In this document: piece after piece, positions 1-7,896 of the stretch
Numbering within the stretch: position 1 is the stretch's first letter
How the letters are laid out: the number at the start of each line of letters is the position of its first letter
Source of the DNA: DATLZM01 sp035559315
Lineage (GTDB): Bacteria; Actinomycetota; UBA4738; HRBIN12
Assembly (NCBI GenBank): GCA_035559315.1
Contig: DATMBJ010000230.1
Location: forward strand, 1-23,810
Direction: 5' to 3'
Length of the DNA: 23,810 nucleotides
Program-made: the position numbers and the translations under genes
Notes under the pieces: generated by a model
Database searches by the model: none
Told to the model about the DNA's origin: nothing
What the model saw: only the letters and a program-made list of their open reading frames with translations

Positions 1-364
<364 letters not shown>

Positions 365-631
365 GGGTCACGAACCGGCCCGAGGGCCGGCTTCGCATCC
401 GTTCCGGAGATGGGCCTCCAAGGGGCATCCCCTGTCGGCCCAGGCGATCCCGACCGGATCGTCCGGTTCCGGATCGTGGTACGACCGTCGGCCGGAGGGC
501 GTCAACGACCGAGCCCTCCCCCGACGGGGGAACGCACTGGCTTTTGGCACGCTGTTCAGTTCTCAAGGTACGAGCGTCACGCGACCCCGCGGGCAGAGGT
601 TGGGACCTCGAGGGGGGCCGCTCCGAGCCTT
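365..631 (-). other. rRNA operon leader
   Basis: No protein gene is supported here. The stretch lies between the proposed rrn promoter and the 16S 5' end, so it would be the transcribed leader. It contains a conserved actinobacterial leader element (541-568) and a perfect GC hairpin just upstream of 16S (375-381 pairing with 384-390), which may take part in precursor processing. Confidence 0.7.
541..568 (-). promoter_or_regulatory. Conserved rrn leader element (boxA-like antitermination/processing region)
   Basis: The minus strand reads TTGAGAACTGAACAGCGTG followed by CCAAAAG. From memory this closely matches the element in Streptomyces (TTGAGAACTCAACAGCGTG) and Mycobacterium (TTTGAGAACTCAATAGTGTG) rrn leaders, which is linked to antitermination and pre-rRNA processing. 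It lies about 180 nt upstream of the 16S 5' end and downstream of the proposed promoter, so it would be in the transcript. Confidence 0.75.
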
Positions 632-659
632 AGGATAGCACCCCCGGCCGGGGCGTCAA
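632..659 (-). promoter_or_regulatory. rrn promoter overlapping the tyrS stop codon
   Basis: The minus strand has TTGACG (659-654) and TATCCT (637-632) separated by 16 bases, a good match to a housekeeping sigma promoter, aimed at 16S. The TGA inside TTGACG is the tyrS stop codon. The spacer contains the palindrome CCCCGGCCGGGG (642-653), which could act as a weak end-of-gene hairpin for tyrS. Transcription would start near 624. Confidence 0.7.
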
Positions 660-1924
660 CGCGGCCCGGCGTCGTCGGGCGCCCCGGATCCCCGTGAGGC
701 CCCGGCGGCCAGCCGGACGAACCGTCTGCGGCCCACCTGGAGGACCTTCCCGACGAGCTCGTGGCGCTCGAACTCCCGTTCGGGGTCGGTGACCTGCTCG
801 CCGTCCAGGCGGACGCCGCCTTGGGCCATCAGGCGCCGCGCCTCGGCGTGCGAAGAGGCCAACCCGAGGCCCGCGAGCACCCGGGGGAGCCAGTACCGAC
901 CCCCCTCCGCGGCCCAGGCCGTCGGCAGCTCGACCTCCTCCACCTCCTCGGGGATCTCCCGCTCCCGGTGCACGAGGTCGAACCGCCGCTCCGCCCGCGC
1001 CCCCTCGCCCGGACCGTGGTAGAGGTCCACGACCTCCCTAGCCAGGCGCCGCTTCGCCAGGTCCGGCCGGAGCGCGCCCGAGGCCAGGTCCCGCTCGATC
1101 GCGTCCACCTCCGCCGGGTCCAGGTCCGTGCAGAGCCGGAGGAACTTCCCGATGAGCGCGTCGGGGATCCGCATCAGCTTCCCGAACATCTCGTCGGGGG
1201 GATCGGTGAGCCCGACGTAGTTGTCGTAGCTCTTCGACATCTTCCGGACCCCGTCGGTCCCCTCGAGGAGGGGCATCGTGAGGACCACCTGGGGCTCCTG
1301 GCCGTACGCCCGCTGGATGTCCCGACCGACCTTGAGGTTGAAGGTCTGGTCGGTCCCCCCGAGCTCGACGTCGGCCCGGACCGCCACCGAGTCCATGGCC
1401 TGGAGCAGGGGGTAGAGGAACTCCACGATGCTGATCGGCCGCCCGGCCTCGTAGCGGGCCCGGAAGTCGTCCCGCTCGAGCATCCTGGCCACGGTGTAGG
1501 AGGAGGTGAGCCGGAGGACGTCATCCATCCGCATCGGCGCCAGCCACTCGGAGTTCCGGCGCACCTCGGCTCGCGGGAGGTCGAGGACCAGGCCGGCCTG
1601 GTCGAGGTAGGTGCGGGCGTTGGCCTCGATCTCCTCCTCCGTGAGGAAGGGGCGCGTCTCGCTCTGCCCCGAGGGATCGCCCACCCGCCCCGTGAAGTCC
1701 CCGATGATCAGCACCGCGACGTGCCCGGCGTCCTGGAACTGCCGGAGCTTGCGGAGGACCACCGCGTGTCCCAGGTGGAGGTCGGGGCGGGAGGGGTCCA
1801 CCCCGAGCTTCACCCGGAGCGGCCGGCCGAGCGAGAGCTTCTCCTCGAGCCCGCCCTCCGGGAAGATCTCGGCCGCCCCGGAGCGGAGGCGGGCCAGCAC
1901 GTCGGGAGGGACGGGGGAGCCCAT
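656..1924 (-). CDS. tyrS: Tyrosyl-tRNA synthetase (TyrZ-like type)
   Basis: Attaches tyrosine to tRNA-Tyr using ATP, in the cytoplasm. The 422-residue length is normal. The class I signature appears as HLGH at residues 50-53, within GVDPSRPDLHLGHAVVLRKL, and KMSKS at 228-232. A C-terminal S4 RNA-binding domain covers about 347-410. KMSKS rather than the KFGKT/KFGKS of the common TyrS group, together with the IIGDFTGRVGDPSG segment, places it with the TyrZ-like branch. The ATG at 1922-1924 has no ribosome binding site. Instead a TAGCAT box ends 11 bases upstream, so the mRNA may have a very short leader. The stop codon forms part of the downstream rrn promoter. The symbol tyrS is used for the function. 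Confidence 0.96.
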   Translation of the reverse strand: MGSPVPPDVLARLRSGAAEIFPEGGLEEKLSLGRPLRVKLGVDPSRPDLHLGHAVVLRKLRQFQDAGHVAVLIIGDFTGRVGDPSGQSETRPFLTEEEIEANARTYLDQAGLVLDLPRAEVRRNSEWLAPMRMDDVLRLTSSYTVARMLERDDFRARYEAGRPISIVEFLYPLLQAMDSVAVRADVELGGTDQTFNLKVGRDIQRAYGQEPQVVLTMPLLEGTDGVRKMSKSYDNYVGLTDPPDEMFGKLMRIPDALIGKFLRLCTDLDPAEVDAIERDLASGALRPDLAKRRLAREVVDLYHGPGEGARAERRFDLVHREREIPEEVEEVELPTAWAAEGGRYWLPRVLAGLGLASSHAEARRLMAQGGVRLDGEQVTDPEREFERHELVGKVLQVGRRRFVRLAAGASRGSGAPDDAGPR

Positions 1925-1935
1925 GGCGACCCGCG

Positions 1936-1941
1936 ATGCTA
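1936..1941 (-). promoter_or_regulatory. -10 element for tyrS
   Basis: TAGCAT within GGTAGCATC on the minus strand, ending 11 bases before the tyrS ATG. The same GGTAGCATC string precedes polX and rpe. No clear -35 box is seen. A start point about 7 bases downstream would leave a leader of only about 4 nt. Confidence 0.5.
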
Positions 1942-1964
1942 CCAGCGCTCCGAGGGGCCACGGG

Positions 1965-1970
1965 TATCAT
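1965..1970 (+). promoter_or_regulatory. -10 element for the PBP gene
   Basis: TATCAT on the plus strand, divergent from tyrS. Transcription would begin near 1977 and give a leader of about 25 nt that contains GGAGGGG before the GTG at 2002. No good -35 box is visible. Confidence 0.4.
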
Positions 1971-2001
1971 GGCCTGCGATGACGTGGCCGGAGGGGCCCG
2001 C

Positions 2002-4521
2002 GTGACGCGCGGCCGCGCCGTGCTGGCGGCGGCCGCGGCCCTCTCCCTGGCCGCCCAGGCCTGTCGGGTCCCGAGCCTGGAGGAGGAGGAGGCCCGGGCC
2101 CGAGCCCTCCCCCAGACCTCCTTCCTCCTCGCCGCGGACTGCCTGGAGCCCGGGGGGCGGTGCACCGAGATCACCGAGCTCCACGGCGAGGAGAACCGGA
2201 TCGTCGTGCCGTTCGGGCGGATCCCGGAGCGGGTGCGGAACGCGGTGATCGCCGTGGAGGACAAGCGCTTCTACCAGCACCGCGGGATCGACCTCAAGGC
2301 GCTCCTCCGGGCGGCCTACGTGGACGCCACCGCGGGGCGGATCGTCGAGGGCGGCTCCACGATCACCCAGCAGTACGTGAAGAACGTGTTCGTCGGCAGC
2401 GAGCAGAGCCTCGATCGGAAGATCCAGGAGGCGGTCCTGGCCTGGCAGCTCGAGCGCCGGTACTCGAAGGAGCAGATCCTCGGCCGCTACCTGAACACCG
2501 TCTACTTCGGTCGGGGCGCGTACGGGATCCAGGCGGCGGCGGAGGCGTTCTTCTCGGTCGACGCCACCGACCTCACGCTGGCCCAGGCCGCGCTCCTCGC
2601 CGGGCTGATCCGGAACCCCGGCCAGTACGACCCCTTCCAGTACCCGCGGCGGGCCCTGGCCAGACGGGCGCACGTCCTCGACACCATGCTCGAGCTGGGG
2701 ATGATCACGCCGGCCCGCCGCGACCGGGCCGCGGCGGCCCCCCTCGGCCTCCGCCCGCCCGACGAGGCGGAGGAGCGGTACCCGGCCCCCTACTTCGTCG
2801 ACCACGTGATCCAGTGGTTCCTCACCGAGCCCTCGCTCGAGCGGCGGGACGAGGCGTTCGGGCCCCCGTGCCCCGCCGAGGAACCCTACCGCTCGGGGTG
2901 CCCGCAGCGGTGGGACATGCTGTTCGAAGGCGGGCTCCGGATCTACACGACGCTCTCCCCCCGTCTCCAGGCCCTGGCCGAGGAGGCCGTCCGCTCGGTC
3001 CTCGTCTACCCCACCGACCCCTACGCCGCGCTCGTGGCCCTCGACCCCCGGACCGGCTGGGTCCGAGCGATGGTCGGGGGCCGGGACTACTGGGACCCCG
3101 CCGACCGCTTCGCCCGGCTGAACCTCGCCACCGGCGGGAGCACCGGCCGCCAGGCCGGCTCCTCGTTCAAGCCGTTCGCGCTGGTCGCGGCCCTGGAGCA
3201 CGGGATCCCGCCTGAGCGCGCGTTCAACGGCTCCTACACCGCGGTCCCCCTCGACACCGGGGAGGTATGGACGCCGGAGAACTACGAGAGCGCGAACTAC
3301 GGCTCGGTCTCGATGCGCTCGGCCACGGTGAACTCGGTGAACGTGGCCTACGTCGAGATCGAGAAGGCCCTGGGCGGGGGCGACGCCTACGCGGGGGCCC
3401 GGATCCTCGTGGAGACCGCGGAGCGGATGGGCATCCGGTGCTGCGAGCGGACGGCCGAGCCGGACTTCCCCCTCCAGCCGCTCCCCTCGGCGGTCCTCGG
3501 CACGAACGAGATCAACCCCCTGGAGATGGCGGTGGGGTACGGCACGCTCGCCACCGGCGGCTACCGGGTGATGCCGACGCCGGTGGCGCGGATCACCGAC
3601 GCCCGGGGGCGGGTGCTCTGGGAACACACGCCCAAGCCCAAGCTCGTCGTGGACCCGGCGGTGGCGACGGTCGCCGTGGACATCCTCGGCGAGGTCGTGA
3701 CCTCCGGCACGGGGACCGCGGCGAACATCGGCCGCCCGCAGTTCGGGAAGACCGGGACCGCGCAGAACTGGTCCGACGCCTGGTTCATCGGCGCCGTCCC
3801 CCAGCTGGTCGCCGCGGTCTGGGTGGGCTACCCGGATTCCCAGCGCTCGATGTCGGCGACGCGGATCGGCCGGGTCACGGGCGGGAGCTGGCCGGCCGCG
3901 ATCTGGCGCGCGTTCATGGTCCGGGCCGTCGAGCGGATGCCGGTCCGGGACTTCCCCAGGGTCGAGGTCGAGTACGTGACGGTCCGGCTGGACATCACCC
4001 AGGGCTGCCTGGCCAACCCCTACACGCCGCCCGGCAACATCCGGGTGGTCCGCTACATCGCCGGCACGGAGCCGAGGAAGGTCTGCAAGGAACCGAGCGA
4101 GTACCAGCTCCTGACCGTCCCCTCGGTGATCGGCCTCCCCGAGGGGGAGGCGGCGTCCCTCCTCCGGGCCTCCGGGTTCAACGTGGCGGTCGAGACGGCC
4201 CGCTCCGGCGGGCCCACGGGCACGGTGATCGCCCAGGATCCCGCGGCCGGCCAGCAGGCCCTGCAGACGAGCACGGTCACGATCACGGTCTCCGAGGGGC
4301 CGCGCCTGGTCCCGGTCCCGGACGTGATCGGCCGGCCGGAGGGCGCGGCACGGGCGGAGCTCGAACGGGCCGGGTTCCAGGTGGTCGCGATCGTCGAGGC
4401 CGCCTGCGACCCGGGCGCGCCGGACTGCGACCACCGGCCGGGCGTGGTCTGGTGGCAGTCGCCGACGGGGGGCGAGCAGGCCCGCCCCGGCTCCACCGTC
4501 ACGATCCGCGTGAACCCCTGA
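2002..4521 (+). CDS. Class A penicillin-binding protein with two PASTA domains
   Basis: Bifunctional peptidoglycan synthase: a glycosyltransferase polymerises lipid II and a transpeptidase cross-links the stems. The glycosyltransferase domain has EDKRFYQHRGID (catalytic Glu about residue 86) and GGSTITQQ (117-124). The transpeptidase has SSFK (Ser387, Lys390), SVN (445-447) and KTGT (583-586). Two PASTA repeats occupy about 702-770 and 771-838. The protein has 839 residues from the GTG at 2002, chosen because GGAGGGG lies 7 bases upstream; ATG 1969 and the open frame from 1936 lack this. The N-terminus is odd: a short Ala/Leu segment runs into Cys21 (AAQAC), resembling a lipoprotein signal rather than the usual cytoplasmic tail and membrane anchor. 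It is the only plus-strand gene and overlaps the end of mpg by 23 bases. Confidence 0.95.
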   Translation: MTRGRAVLAAAAALSLAAQACRVPSLEEEEARARALPQTSFLLAADCLEPGGRCTEITELHGEENRIVVPFGRIPERVRNAVIAVEDKRFYQHRGIDLKALLRAAYVDATAGRIVEGGSTITQQYVKNVFVGSEQSLDRKIQEAVLAWQLERRYSKEQILGRYLNTVYFGRGAYGIQAAAEAFFSVDATDLTLAQAALLAGLIRNPGQYDPFQYPRRALARRAHVLDTMLELGMITPARRDRAAAAPLGLRPPDEAEERYPAPYFVDHVIQWFLTEPSLERRDEAFGPPCPAEEPYRSGCPQRWDMLFEGGLRIYTTLSPRLQALAEEAVRSVLVYPTDPYAALVALDPRTGWVRAMVGGRDYWDPADRFARLNLATGGSTGRQAGSSFKPFALVAALEHGIPPERAFNGSYTAVPLDTGEVWTPENYESANYGSVSMRSATVNSVNVAYVEIEKALGGGDAYAGARILVETAERMGIRCCERTAEPDFPLQPLPSAVLGTNEINPLEMAVGYGTLATGGYRVMPTPVARITDARGRVLWEHTPKPKLVVDPAVATVAVDILGEVVTSGTGTAANIGRPQFGKTGTAQNWSDAWFIGAVPQLVAAVWVGYPDSQRSMSATRIGRVTGGSWPAAIWRAFMVRAVERMPVRDFPRVEVEYVTVRLDITQGCLANPYTPPGNIRVVRYIAGTEPRKVCKEPSEYQLLTVPSVIGLPEGEAASLLRASGFNVAVETARSGGPTGTVIAQDPAAGQQALQTSTVTITVSEGPRLVPVPDVIGRPEGAARAELERAGFQVVAIVEAACDPGAPDCDHRPGVVWWQSPTGGEQARPGSTVTIRVNP

Positions 4522-5131
4522 CCCGCCGCCTCGGCGGCGGGCCGGCGCGGGCCCGGGAGACGAAGCGGTCCCCCTCCAGGTGGAACCGCCACGGACGGTC
4601 CGCCGCGGACCGGATCCCCACCCGCGGGCCCCGCACCACGCGCGCCGCCGGCCGCGGCGCGCGCTCGATCCACATCACGTCGCCCTCGACCAGGTCGATC
4701 CCGTTGAGCGACCGGTCCACGCCGAACGCCTCGCACAGCCGGGCCGGCCCCGAGCACAGGAGCGCGGGGTCCGTCGTCCCCCGCCGCCGCGCCATCTCCT
4801 CGAGGCCCTCGAGCGGTTCGGCGGCCCGGAGCAGGACCGCGCTCCCCTCGCCCTCCCGGCCCGTCACCACGTTCATGCAGAAGTGCATCCCGTAGGTGAA
4901 GTACACGTACAGGTGGCCCGGCGGGCCGAACATCACCTCGGTCCGGGGCGTCCGCCCGCGGTAGGAGTGGCTCGCGGGGTCCCCCTCCTCGTAGGCCTCG
5001 GTCTCCGCGATCCTGGCCGCGAGGCGGGTGCCGTCCGGGAGCACCCGCACGAGGACCTGGCCCAGGAGGTCCGGCGCCACCTCGGTGGAGGGCCGGGCGA
5101 AGAACCGCCGGGGCAGGCGGGCGCCCCTCAC
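4499..5131 (-). CDS. mpg: 3-methyladenine DNA glycosylase (AAG/MPG family)
   Basis: Excises alkylated or deaminated purines to start base-excision repair. The 210 residues are typical for bacterial members. The signature ETEAY is at residues 43-47, with the presumed catalytic Glu45 and the intercalating Tyr47. It is followed by the family blocks SHSYRGRTPRTEVMFG, GHLYVYFTYGMHFCMNVV and LCSGPARLCEAFGV. The GTG start at 5131-5129 overlaps the polX stop (GTGA), which suggests translational coupling. That start leaves the conserved FFARPSTEVAPDLLG block near the N-terminus, as expected. The frame stays open much further upstream, but that part is only a polX shadow. The 3' end overlaps the convergent PBP gene by 23 bases. 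Closeness to tyrS resembles mycobacterial order (from memory). Confidence 0.93.
   Translation of the reverse strand: MRGARLPRRFFARPSTEVAPDLLGQVLVRVLPDGTRLAARIAETEAYEEGDPASHSYRGRTPRTEVMFGPPGHLYVYFTYGMHFCMNVVTGREGEGSAVLLRAAEPLEGLEEMARRRGTTDPALLCSGPARLCEAFGVDRSLNGIDLVEGDVMWIERAPRPAARVVRGPRVGIRSAADRPWRFHLEGDRFVSRARAGPPPRRRVRGSRGS
4522..4541 (+). terminator. GC hairpin directly after the PBP stop codon
   Basis: CCCGCCGCC (4522-4530) and GGCGGCGGG (4533-4541) are perfect inverted repeats beginning one base after the PBP stop. There is no T-tract, and the hairpin lies inside the 3' coding end of mpg, so function as a terminator is only suggested by position. Confidence 0.35.
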
Positions 5132-6858
5132 CGTTCGGGGCGGCCCTTGCGCAGGAAACGGCGGAGCTTCGCGAGCGGCCAGGCGTTGATCACGTCGTCC
5201 TTGGTGAGCCACCCCCGCTGCGCGGTGGCCACGCCGAACCGCAGGAACGGGAGGTGCACGGGCGCGTGGGCGTCGGTGTCGATCGCGAAGCGCACCCCGT
5301 GCCGGCGGGCCCAGAGGATGTGCTCGTCCCGGAGGTCCAGCCGGTCGGGGAACGAGTTGACCTCGAGCGCGGTCCCGGTCCGCGCCGCGGCGCGGAACAC
5401 CTCCTCCAGATCGAACTCGATCGGCGGCCGCTTCCCGATCAGCCGGGCCGTGGGGTGGCCGATCACGTTCACGTGGGGGTTCTCCATCGCCCGGATGATC
5501 CGCCGCGTCATCTGGTCCTTGGGCATGTTGAAGTGGGAGTGCACCGAGGCCACGCAGACGTCGAACCCCGCGAGGAACTCCTCCGGCCAGTCCACGTTCC
5601 CCTCGGGGTCGATGTTCAGCTCGGTGCCGTGGAGCAGCGTCATCCTCGGGTAGCGCGCCTGGAGCTCGCGGAGGCGGGCCCGCTGGGCGAGCATCTTCTC
5701 GTCGGTCATCCGCTGCATGTAGAGGCGGGGCGCGTGGTCCGTGACCGCGTAGTACGCGTGCTTCATCGCCGCCGCGGCCTCGAGCATCTCCTCGAGCGGC
5801 GCGAGGCCGTCGGTGAGGTTGGTGTGGGTGTGGAGGTCGCCCTTCAGGTCCCGGAGCTCCACGACCTTCGGCAGCTCCCCGGCCAACGCGGCCTCGATCT
5901 CGCCTCGGTCCTCCCGGAGCGTCGGGGGGATGTAGGGGAGCCCGAGGTGCTCGTAGACCTCCTCCTCGGTCTCGGCCACGATCAGCTTCCCGGTCCTCGC
6001 CCGGAACAGGCCGTACTCGGAGAGCTTGAGCCCCTTGCGCACCGCGATCTCCCGGGTGCGGATGTTGTGGGCCTTGGACCCCGTGAAGTACTGGAGGGCC
6101 GCGCCCCACACCGCCGGCTCCACGACCCGCAGGTCCACCTGGAGCCCCTTGGTCGTGAGGACCGAGGCCTTCGTCTCCCCCCGCGCCAGCACCCGCTCCA
6201 CCCCGGGGAGCGAGGTGAAGGCGTCCATCACCTCGGTCGGCCGCTCGCTCGCCACGAGCAGGTCGATGTCGCCGATCGTCTCGCACATCCGCCGCAGCGA
6301 CCCGGCGTAGGTGACCCGCCGCACCGCCCGGACCTCGTCGAGCTGGGCCACGAGCTCCTCGGCGAGGTCGAGGGCCACGCCGAGCTGCACCCGTCCGCCG
6401 GCCTCGCGCATCCGCTGGATGCCCTGGAGGATGTTCTCCTCGGTCTTCGGGCCGAACCCCCGCAGCCCCGCCAGGCGGTGGTCGCGGACCGCGTCGAGCA
6501 GCTCCTCGACCGAGGAGATCCTGAGCTCCTGGTAGAGGGCCATGGCCTTCTTCGGCCCCAGGCCGGGGATCCCGAGGAGCTGGCGGACGCCGTCGGGGAT
6601 CTTCTCGCGGAGCTCCTCCAGGGCCTGGATCGTCCCGGTCTCGAGGTACTCCCGGACCTTCTCGGCGATCGACTTCCCGACGTTCGGGATCCGCTGGAGC
6701 GCCTTGGCGTCGAGGTCCCGGACGTCGGCGTGGTACCCGGCGATGGCGCGGGCCGCCTTCTCGTAGGCCCGCGGCTTGAACGGGTCCTCGGACGCGATCG
6801 ACAGGAGGTCCGCGTACTCGAGGAGGACCGCGGCGACCTCGTCGTTCGTTCGCGGCAT
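5128..6858 (-). CDS. polX: DNA polymerase/3'-5' exonuclease PolX
   Basis: Family X DNA polymerase fused to a PHP-type metal-dependent nuclease, thought to fill and trim gaps in base-excision repair. It has 576 residues, the usual bacterial size. Helix-hairpin-helix segments (IPNVGKSIAEK, IPGLGPKKA, LRGFGPKTEENI) occupy the first 155 residues. The polymerase palm has GDIDLLV with Asp197 and Asp199, and a third Asp242 in LQVDLRVV. The PHP domain begins near 337 with GDLHTHTN and continues through TDHAPR, HGTELNI, VASVHSHF, NVIGHPTARL and AIDTDAHA, so the metal ligands look intact. The ATG has no ribosome binding site but a TAGCAT box 8 bases upstream. It is coupled to mpg through a 4-base overlap, forming a repair pair. 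Confidence 0.96.
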   Translation of the reverse strand: MPRTNDEVAAVLLEYADLLSIASEDPFKPRAYEKAARAIAGYHADVRDLDAKALQRIPNVGKSIAEKVREYLETGTIQALEELREKIPDGVRQLLGIPGLGPKKAMALYQELRISSVEELLDAVRDHRLAGLRGFGPKTEENILQGIQRMREAGGRVQLGVALDLAEELVAQLDEVRAVRRVTYAGSLRRMCETIGDIDLLVASERPTEVMDAFTSLPGVERVLARGETKASVLTTKGLQVDLRVVEPAVWGAALQYFTGSKAHNIRTREIAVRKGLKLSEYGLFRARTGKLIVAETEEEVYEHLGLPYIPPTLREDRGEIEAALAGELPKVVELRDLKGDLHTHTNLTDGLAPLEEMLEAAAAMKHAYYAVTDHAPRLYMQRMTDEKMLAQRARLRELQARYPRMTLLHGTELNIDPEGNVDWPEEFLAGFDVCVASVHSHFNMPKDQMTRRIIRAMENPHVNVIGHPTARLIGKRPPIEFDLEEVFRAAARTGTALEVNSFPDRLDLRDEHILWARRHGVRFAIDTDAHAPVHLPFLRFGVATAQRGWLTKDDVINAWPLAKLRRFLRKGRPER

Positions 6859-6866
6859 CCCGTCCG

Positions 6867-6872
6867 ATGCTA
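6867..6872 (-). promoter_or_regulatory. -10 element for a leaderless polX mRNA
   Basis: TAGCAT within GGTAGCATC lies 8 bases before the polX ATG, where transcription should start at or next to the A of the start codon. A weak -35 candidate (TGAACC, 17-base spacing) overlaps the argF stop codon. The spacer is filled by the argF hairpin. Confidence 0.5.
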
Positions 6873-6890
6873 CCGCCGCCCCGGCGGCGG
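6873..6890 (-). terminator. GC hairpin after argF
   Basis: The minus strand carries CCGCCGCC, two bases, then GGCGGCGG, a perfect inverted repeat two bases after the argF TGA (6893-6895). There is no T-tract. It exactly fills the interval between the polX -10 box and the argF stop region, so one sequence would serve as gene end and promoter spacer. Confidence 0.4.
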
Positions 6891-6892
6891 GT

Positions 6893-7813
6893 TCACGCCA
6901 GGTCGAGGAGCCAGAGCAGGAGGGCCTTCTGGGTGTGGAGCCGGTTCTCCGCCTGGTCCCACACGACCGAGCGCGGCCCGTCGATCACCTCGTCGGTGAT
7001 CTCCTGGCCCCGGTGGGCGGGGAGGCAGTGCATCACGATCGCGTCCGGCGCGGCCAGGTCCACCGTCTTCTGGTCGATCCGGTACGCGGGGAACACCAGG
7101 GCGCGCTCGCCGGCCTCGGCCTCCTGACCCATGCTGGCCCAGACGTCGGTGTAGAGGACGTCCGCGCCCCGGGCCGCCTCGACGGGGTCGTTCGTGAGCT
7201 CCACCCCGCCCCCGGTCTCCGCGGCGATCTCCCGCGCCCGGTTCACGACCAGCGGGATCGGCTCGAACCCGGGGGGCGTCGCCACCCGCACCCGCATCCC
7301 TGCCTTCGCCCCGCCCAGGAGGAGCGAGTGGGTGACGTTGTTCCCGTCCCCCAGGTACGCGAGGGTCCGTCCGGCGAGCCCGCCCTTCCGCTCGCGGATC
7401 GTGAGGAGGTCGGCCAGGCACTGGCAGGGGTGCTCGAAGTCGGAGAGCGCGTTCACGACCGGCACGCTCGCCGCGCCGGCCAGGACCTCGAGCCGCTCCT
7501 GCTCGAACGTCCGCAGGACGATCGCGTCGACGTAGCGGGAGAGCACCCGACCCGTGTCCTCGATCGTCTCCCCCCGCCCGAGCTGGAGCTCCGCGGCGGA
7601 GAGCGCCACCGGGTGGCCGCCGAGCTCGGCGATGCCCACGTCGAACGAGACCCGGGTCCGGGTCGAGGGCTTCTCGAAGATCAGCGCCACCGAGCGCCCC
7701 CGCAGCCGGTCGGCGAACCGCTCGGGCGACGCCTTGACCTCCGCCGACAGGTCGAGGAGGGCGGCCAGCTCGGCCGGCGTGAGGTCGTCCACCGAGAGGA
7801 AGTCCCGGGCCAC
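6893..7813 (-). CDS. argF: Ornithine carbamoyltransferase
   Basis: Makes citrulline from ornithine and carbamoyl phosphate in arginine synthesis. The 306 residues match the family. The carbamoyl-phosphate site STRTR is at 50-54 and HPCQ at 128-131. The ornithine loop SMGQ is at 227-230 and the catalytic HCLPAHRG at 262-269; the Cys and SMG residues distinguish it from aspartate carbamoyltransferase. The GTG at 7813-7811 has no ribosome binding site, but TAGACT lies 6 bases upstream, so a leaderless transcript is likely. In Mycobacterium and relatives argF sits in an argCJBDFR cluster downstream of pheT. Here it stands alone after pheT, with no other arg gene in the window. Confidence 0.96.
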   Translation of the reverse strand: MARDFLSVDDLTPAELAALLDLSAEVKASPERFADRLRGRSVALIFEKPSTRTRVSFDVGIAELGGHPVALSAAELQLGRGETIEDTGRVLSRYVDAIVLRTFEQERLEVLAGAASVPVVNALSDFEHPCQCLADLLTIRERKGGLAGRTLAYLGDGNNVTHSLLLGGAKAGMRVRVATPPGFEPIPLVVNRAREIAAETGGGVELTNDPVEAARGADVLYTDVWASMGQEAEAGERALVFPAYRIDQKTVDLAAPDAIVMHCLPAHRGQEITDEVIDGPRSVVWDQAENRLHTQKALLLWLLDLA

Positions 7814-7819
7814 GGCCGC

Positions 7820-7825
7820 AGTCTA
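7820..7825 (-). promoter_or_regulatory. -10 element for a leaderless argF mRNA
   Basis: TAGACT on the minus strand ends 6 bases before the argF GTG, in the 83-base gap after pheT. No recognisable -35 box. The same hexamer precedes pheS. Confidence 0.45.
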
Positions 7826-7896
7826 TCCGGTCGCCTCCGCCGGGGGGGAGGGGGCCATCGCCCCGCCCGCGGCTCGGCCCCGAGGCCGGCGGGGGG

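Noticed and set aside
476..505. Possible second rrn promoter (TTGACG, 18 bases, TACCAC)
   Set aside because: The -10 is poor and the promoter would lie downstream of the conserved leader element, which should be transcribed. Kept only as a weak alternative to the promoter at 632-659.
1936..2001. N-terminal extension of the PBP from ATG 1936 or 1969
   Set aside because: No ribosome binding site at good spacing, and the likely -10 box (1965-1970) would lie inside or overlap the extension. GTG 2002 has GGAGGGG upstream.
761..2005. Plus-strand 414-residue open frame antisense to tyrS
   Set aside because: It lacks recognisable domains, has Arg/Pro/His/Glu-rich shadow composition, and lies over a gene with clear motifs. 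Long antisense frames are expected at this GC content.
1939..4434. Minus-strand 831-residue open frame antisense to the PBP gene
   Set aside because: Shadow of the real gene: low-complexity composition and no motif, whereas the plus strand has all PBP catalytic motifs.
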